Positions 60,101 to 64,000 of a stretch of 64,000 nt of DNA are shown here, piece after piece. The stretch covers positions 22,031,501-22,095,500 of the forward strand of contig CM073554.1 of assembly GCA_037074615.1 (NCBI GenBank), in the 5' to 3' direction. Made by a program: the position numbers and the translations under genes. A model generated the notes under the pieces. That model was not told the DNA's origin. It ran no database searches and saw only the letters and a list, made by a program, of their open reading frames with translations. Source of the DNA: Leucaena leucocephala (lineage: Eukaryota > Streptophyta > Magnoliopsida > Fabales > Fabaceae). The first letter of the stretch is position 1, and each line of letters opens with the position of its first letter.

Positions 60101-60763
60101 TCCCTTTAAATCTGAAACCGAGAGGCTGATGGTGTTGTAGACAGCATCACTAGCAGAGCTATTTTCTGTTTGAAATTGTCATCAAACATTTGAAGAAGAT
60201 ACCACAAAAGGATTTGGAGAAGGAATTGATGACCAAGGATACACTTTTACTACTTATAGGATTGGTTTTCTTATGCAATCGCTTTACCCTTTTTGTACTA
60301 TTCTATATTTCAGATCAATGTCTCAGTAAGTAGCAGTGAAATCACTAAACTGACTTTAAATGCTGGAAAAGGGGAATGTGTGCTCCACTTGGGTACTCGT
60401 GTCCCTGAAGATGGGATTTTCTTCCGTCTTCCTTCTTATGAGAAAGTTTTAACACCAGTAAATGGTGCGTACTTCCTCATTGTAGCAGTTGTAATATTTG
60501 GAGGGACATGGGCTTGCTGCAAGTGTAGGAAGAAGCGGCATGATGGGGTACCGTATCAAGAGCTTGAAATGGCGTTGCCCGAGTCTGCTTCAGCTACTAA
60601 TGTGGAGGCGGGTGAAGGTTGGGATCAGGATTGGGATGACAATTGGGATGAAGATGTTGCTGTGAAATCACCTGGGAGAGCTCATGCAGGAAGCATCTCA
60701 GCAAACGGCCTGACTGCTAGATCGTCTAACAGAGATGGATGGGAGAACGATTGGGATGATTAG
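57118..60763 (+). CDS. Type I membrane protein with acidic Trp-Asp cytoplasmic tail (DUF7356-like)
   Basis: Four exons: 57118-57279, 57393-57744, 59795-59910 and 60314-60763, 359 residues from the ATG at 57118. An in-frame ATG at 57142 (MARNASLEMLFF) is an alternative start. A signal peptide (EMLFFLLIVFGGYHPSLGWQ) leads to a Pro/Ser/Asn-rich linker. A Cys-bearing extracellular domain follows (NCDRSSAKCKDDGQIVACIS, VQNGGDGIVKVKFF, GKGECVLHLG). One membrane helix (GAYFLIVAVVIFGGTWACC) precedes a short basic CRKKRH stop-transfer. The tail has YQELEM, a possible Yxx-phi sorting signal, and repeated WDxDW blocks, ending WENDWDD. Intron 2 is about 2 kb. Function is not known to me. Confidence 0.9.
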
Positions 60764-61439
60764 TAATTTACAGTCAAATGAAGCAAGAGGATAAAAATTA
60801 CATAAGGCAAGTGGGATCCCAACTCTGGAGGGAAGTGGCGAATTTTGTTGCGGTGGGGCATTACTTGTTTTTCGCCGTAATAAATAGAGGAAGAAGGAAC
60901 AAGAAATACAGTAGTTTTCACATATTTTTCTTTCCTGTTTTTTTTTTAGTTGGAGTTCAATTGAAGGTGTATTAGGGAATGGCTTGACCTGAGGAAAAAG
61001 GACTCTGTAAATGAACTACAGGAGGTAACATGTATATCTTTGGTTTCTATCACTTGGTGTGCGTAATATTGTCCCTTTTTTCCTTTTTTTTCCGGTTTAA
61101 TTTGGATTCCTCGTGTCCCTGTTGGATGACTCGTTTCTTCTGTTAGCTTGAATACTAGCAAAGAGAAATCTCACCATTACAAATTCGCAGCTGAGGTAAA
61201 TTTTGTTTGTTGCCTAGCTGATTTATTGGAATTTTACTTTGACTATATTCGAATTTGACTCGTATCGCGCATTTAGCTATAGTGAATGAGTTTTTTAATG
61301 GAGATTTTCTGCATACACTAAGATTTGAACTCGAGACCTCATTTAAATGATACTAAACTATTTACTATTTAGACTAACTCTCATTAGTCACCTGAGGTAA
61401 TTGACTAGTCGAGAGTCTAGACCAGGGCGCCTTCATTTC
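60764..61439. other. 3' flank of the membrane protein gene
   Basis: 3'UTR to about 61200, then a dispersed repeat (about 61290-61385) matching 41506-41612 in inverse orientation. No other gene. Confidence 0.4.
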
Positions 61440-62223
61440 TAGGGTTGTGCACAAAGCCCGCGGCCTAGTATGCCCTGCCCAGCCGCAATAAAAATGCCAT
61501 GCCTGATAAATATAGGTTAGGGCTGGGCATCAAGCTGTAAAATATAGTCCATGCATTTTTCTGACTGGGCACCGGGCATAGGAGCTGCCCTACCCTGCCC
61601 ATGAGTATCCCTTCTTTTATTTATTTATTTATTTATTTTTTCTCTATCTTAGAAGGGAGAATATGATAGCTACTGGTGACTATAAGACAATTTTAGAAAT
61701 ATAAGTAGTTAAATAGGTAAGTTGTATATTTTAATATTTATAACTATACTAATTTTTTTTTCTTTTTCTAACTTTGTTAATTATCATATGATTACATTAC
61801 AAATTATAATTATTTATTTTATCTTTTTAGATGTTTTATCTTTATCAATATTGGAGAGATTGATGCAAAGTTATAATTACAAATTACTTAGATTTTAACT
61901 CTTATTTTTTATATGCAATGGATGTCAAGATTTTAATTATTATCTTTGTTCTCTTATTCTTAGTGAATTATAGATATTATTAAACTCTTGAAGACACATG
62001 AATATGGTATTATTTTAAAAGTTTATAATTGCAAATTTTTTTCACAACATGAGCATGACATCACGACTTGGGCATGCCTAACCCGCTCATACCTAGCCCA
62101 AAATTGTTAAGGCTTTTATCGGGTAGAGCTGAGCATCGGGCTGCAAAATGCAGCCCATATATGTTTTAGACAGGGCACCGGACAGGGGGCTGTCTAGCCT
62201 AACCCTGCATATACACACCCCTA
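61440..62223 (-). mobile_element. hAT-like MITE, copy 2, with perfect 8-bp target duplication
   Basis: 784 bp. The left end TAGGGTTGTGCACA and inverted right end TAGGGGTGTGTATA are terminal inverted repeats. The flanks TTCATTTC (61432-61439 and 62224-62231) are an exact 8-bp target-site duplication, the hAT signature. The interior has no coding frame and is the reverse complement of the 43621-44342 element through most of its length. GC-rich GGGC-type blocks near both ends may form secondary structure. Confidence 0.88.
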
Positions 62224-64000
62224 TTCATTTCCTCAGTTGAGGCCCACTATTGGGCTCGCTTTAGCTCATCGTCTTTGTTTTGGGCTTCGGCCCTTTATCT
62301 ATGCGTATAAACATTTTCTTTTCTTTTCTTTTTATAAGAACATTTTCCTAAAGTGAGACATGGTAAATTTGGATTCTTAATAATTAATTTCTGTATTTGG
62401 TCCTTCAGTATAATTCTCCCAAATCAAAATATCGAATATAGCCTTCTATTACTACTTTATCAACGAAAATGAAACATCCAGTGTGAAATTATAAATGAGT
62501 TCATATTTTTATAAATGGAGAAGTCATTTTTTTTATATATATTTTGTTGAGATTTATGAAATAAATCAATATTTACTTTATTTTAATACAAATTATTTAC
62601 TTTTGATTTACGGGAAGGGGCGATATACATTTTCGAAATAAAAAGGAAGTCTTTATAATTTAAATAAAATGAAGAGAAATTCAGTGATTTTATTAAAAAA
62701 AAACACATAAGGGTGAAATTCAAATTTTTTTAACTCAATTTGATGATTTAATTATTTTTTAAAATAAAATTTCTTCAAATAATGGTTTTTCTTCAAAAGC
62801 AAGCTTATTATTTTTAATTTTGATATTTTGCTCGACTTAAAAATAAGTCTTTACAATAAGTTGACTTGTGCCTTTGTGGTTCATTGATTCGGGCTCAACT
62901 GAACAACTGTAAAATAAAATATAGGGATTTTTTCTCAAAAAAACAAAAAATCACGTGAGCCCCTTTATTTATCCCTTGAACTTGAAGCGAGGCAAGCGTG
63001 CATGGTTAGATGGTTAGAAATTACAATTTGACGTGTTGTTGGTGAGAGGATTGGGTGCGAATTCAATCTTACACCATAAGTAGGAGTTTTATTGTATAAT
63101 TGATATTCGTAGATCAAGTATCCACTACTCATAGCAATGACTAATCTCTTGTTGTAAAATTTTAACTTAAATATAGACAGCTAATCATAAGATATTTTCT
63201 ATATCCGAATTCAAATTCCACCATTTAAGTGACTAGATGAGGTAAATAGTAGGCCGCTTATCTCTCATAGTGATTTTAGATCACATGGATAGGGGAAGTG
63301 GCCTCATAATGATTGGGTAACGTAGGCGTGCATAGACAGTAATTAGTAATTAAGCAAAAAGGCCGAAGACTGAATGCTATGCAATGACTTCAATCATTTT
63401 GTCTCCACTCCCCTTACTATTCTTTTCTTAATACTGTTTAGTAAACTTCGTTCATCTCTCACTTCATGCCGTATCAAGTACCATGTTCTGTTTTTTTTTT
63501 TTAATTTCTATAACAATACTAGTGTTGTGGATGCCCTTTTGTGCCATCTAAGCATGCTTTACTTTTTTTTACCGTTACTGTAGATGAATAGGCCACTGAA
63601 TTCAACATTTCTTTATATTAAATCGAAATGGTCTTAGACAAACTGAAAAGTTGGCTAAGTTGGAGGGAATATGATTGAGTATATTGGAATGCAGGGCACC
63701 AAATGTTGGCATTTGTAAAAGCTTGTTAGTTGGCGCTGCTTTTAACAATCATCATGTCTCTCAAATCGGATCTCATCTTACTTTTTCCTTATTACTTTAC
63801 CCAAATTATTCCTTCTTTTTAACTTCTTATACTAGCCCTAATTAACTTAGTTATCACTGCATTTCTAAGTGTTACCAAAAGCCAGAGTTCAGTGTTTTTT
63901 TTTTTTGGCTCTATTATTCGTATTTACCCGTTTCACACGCTAGTATAGAGCTTCAAATGAACTATAGTACACGAATATTGAGATTTATTACGAATTCTAT
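62224..64000. other. Gene-poor right end of the window
   Basis: AT-rich. A tRNA-like GGTTAGATGGTTAG ... GTGCGAATTC pair at about 63003-63070 hints at an old SINE. The open frame at 63374-63583 has no family signature. No supported gene. Confidence 0.35.

Overview
This window reads as plant nuclear DNA, most likely from a eudicot. It holds AT-rich intergenic DNA, short AT-rich GT-AG introns, an intron-bearing tRNA-Tyr(GUA), and plant-only families: a CIPK kinase with a NAF motif, a DTX-type MATE transporter, a CAD1-like MACPF protein, a receptor-like cytoplasmic kinase and organellar EF-P. The species cannot be named from the sequence. There is no operon, CRISPR array or viral gene set.

Layout. 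1-5 kb: the 3' end of an unidentified (+) reading frame, a five-exon saposin B gene with an in-frame stop, and tRNA-Tyr. 6.1-7.4 kb: an intronless CIPK on (-). 12.1-13.5 kb: a three-exon degenerate 2-oxoglutarate-oxygenase-like gene on (-). 13.5-20.6 kb: gene-poor DNA with a retroposon-like segment and mobile-element debris. 20.6-22.7 kb: a MATE transporter pseudogene. 22.9-30 kb: gene-poor DNA with nested MITE-like elements and TA repeats. 30.6-33.9 kb: a six-exon Raf-like kinase. 36.1-39.0 kb: a seven-exon CAD1-like MACPF gene. 39.8-40.5 kb: a broken or mis-modelled small membrane-protein gene. 44.7-47.2 kb: a membrane-anchored pseudokinase of the RLCK type, with a hAT-like MITE upstream of its coding start. 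48.0-49.5 kb: three tandem copies of a ~490-bp repeat. 49.7-54.3 kb: seven-exon organellar EF-P whose fifth intron carries a complete copia-type TRIM element. 54.9-55.2 kb: a small basic protein on (-). 57.1-60.8 kb: a four-exon type I membrane protein with an acidic Trp-Asp tail. 61.4-62.2 kb: a second, inverted copy of the hAT-like MITE with a perfect 8-bp target duplication.

The genes do not form a pathway. Several relate to signalling and defence (CIPK, Raf-like kinase, pseudokinase, MACPF), but their proximity is probably incidental. Exon models were built by hand from splice consensus, frame continuity and remembered family patterns; no database search was run. The observations most worth checking are the TRIM in the EF-P intron, the RLCK lacking every catalytic residue, the nonsense codon in the saposin gene, the frameshifted MATE gene, and the dispersed MITE families.
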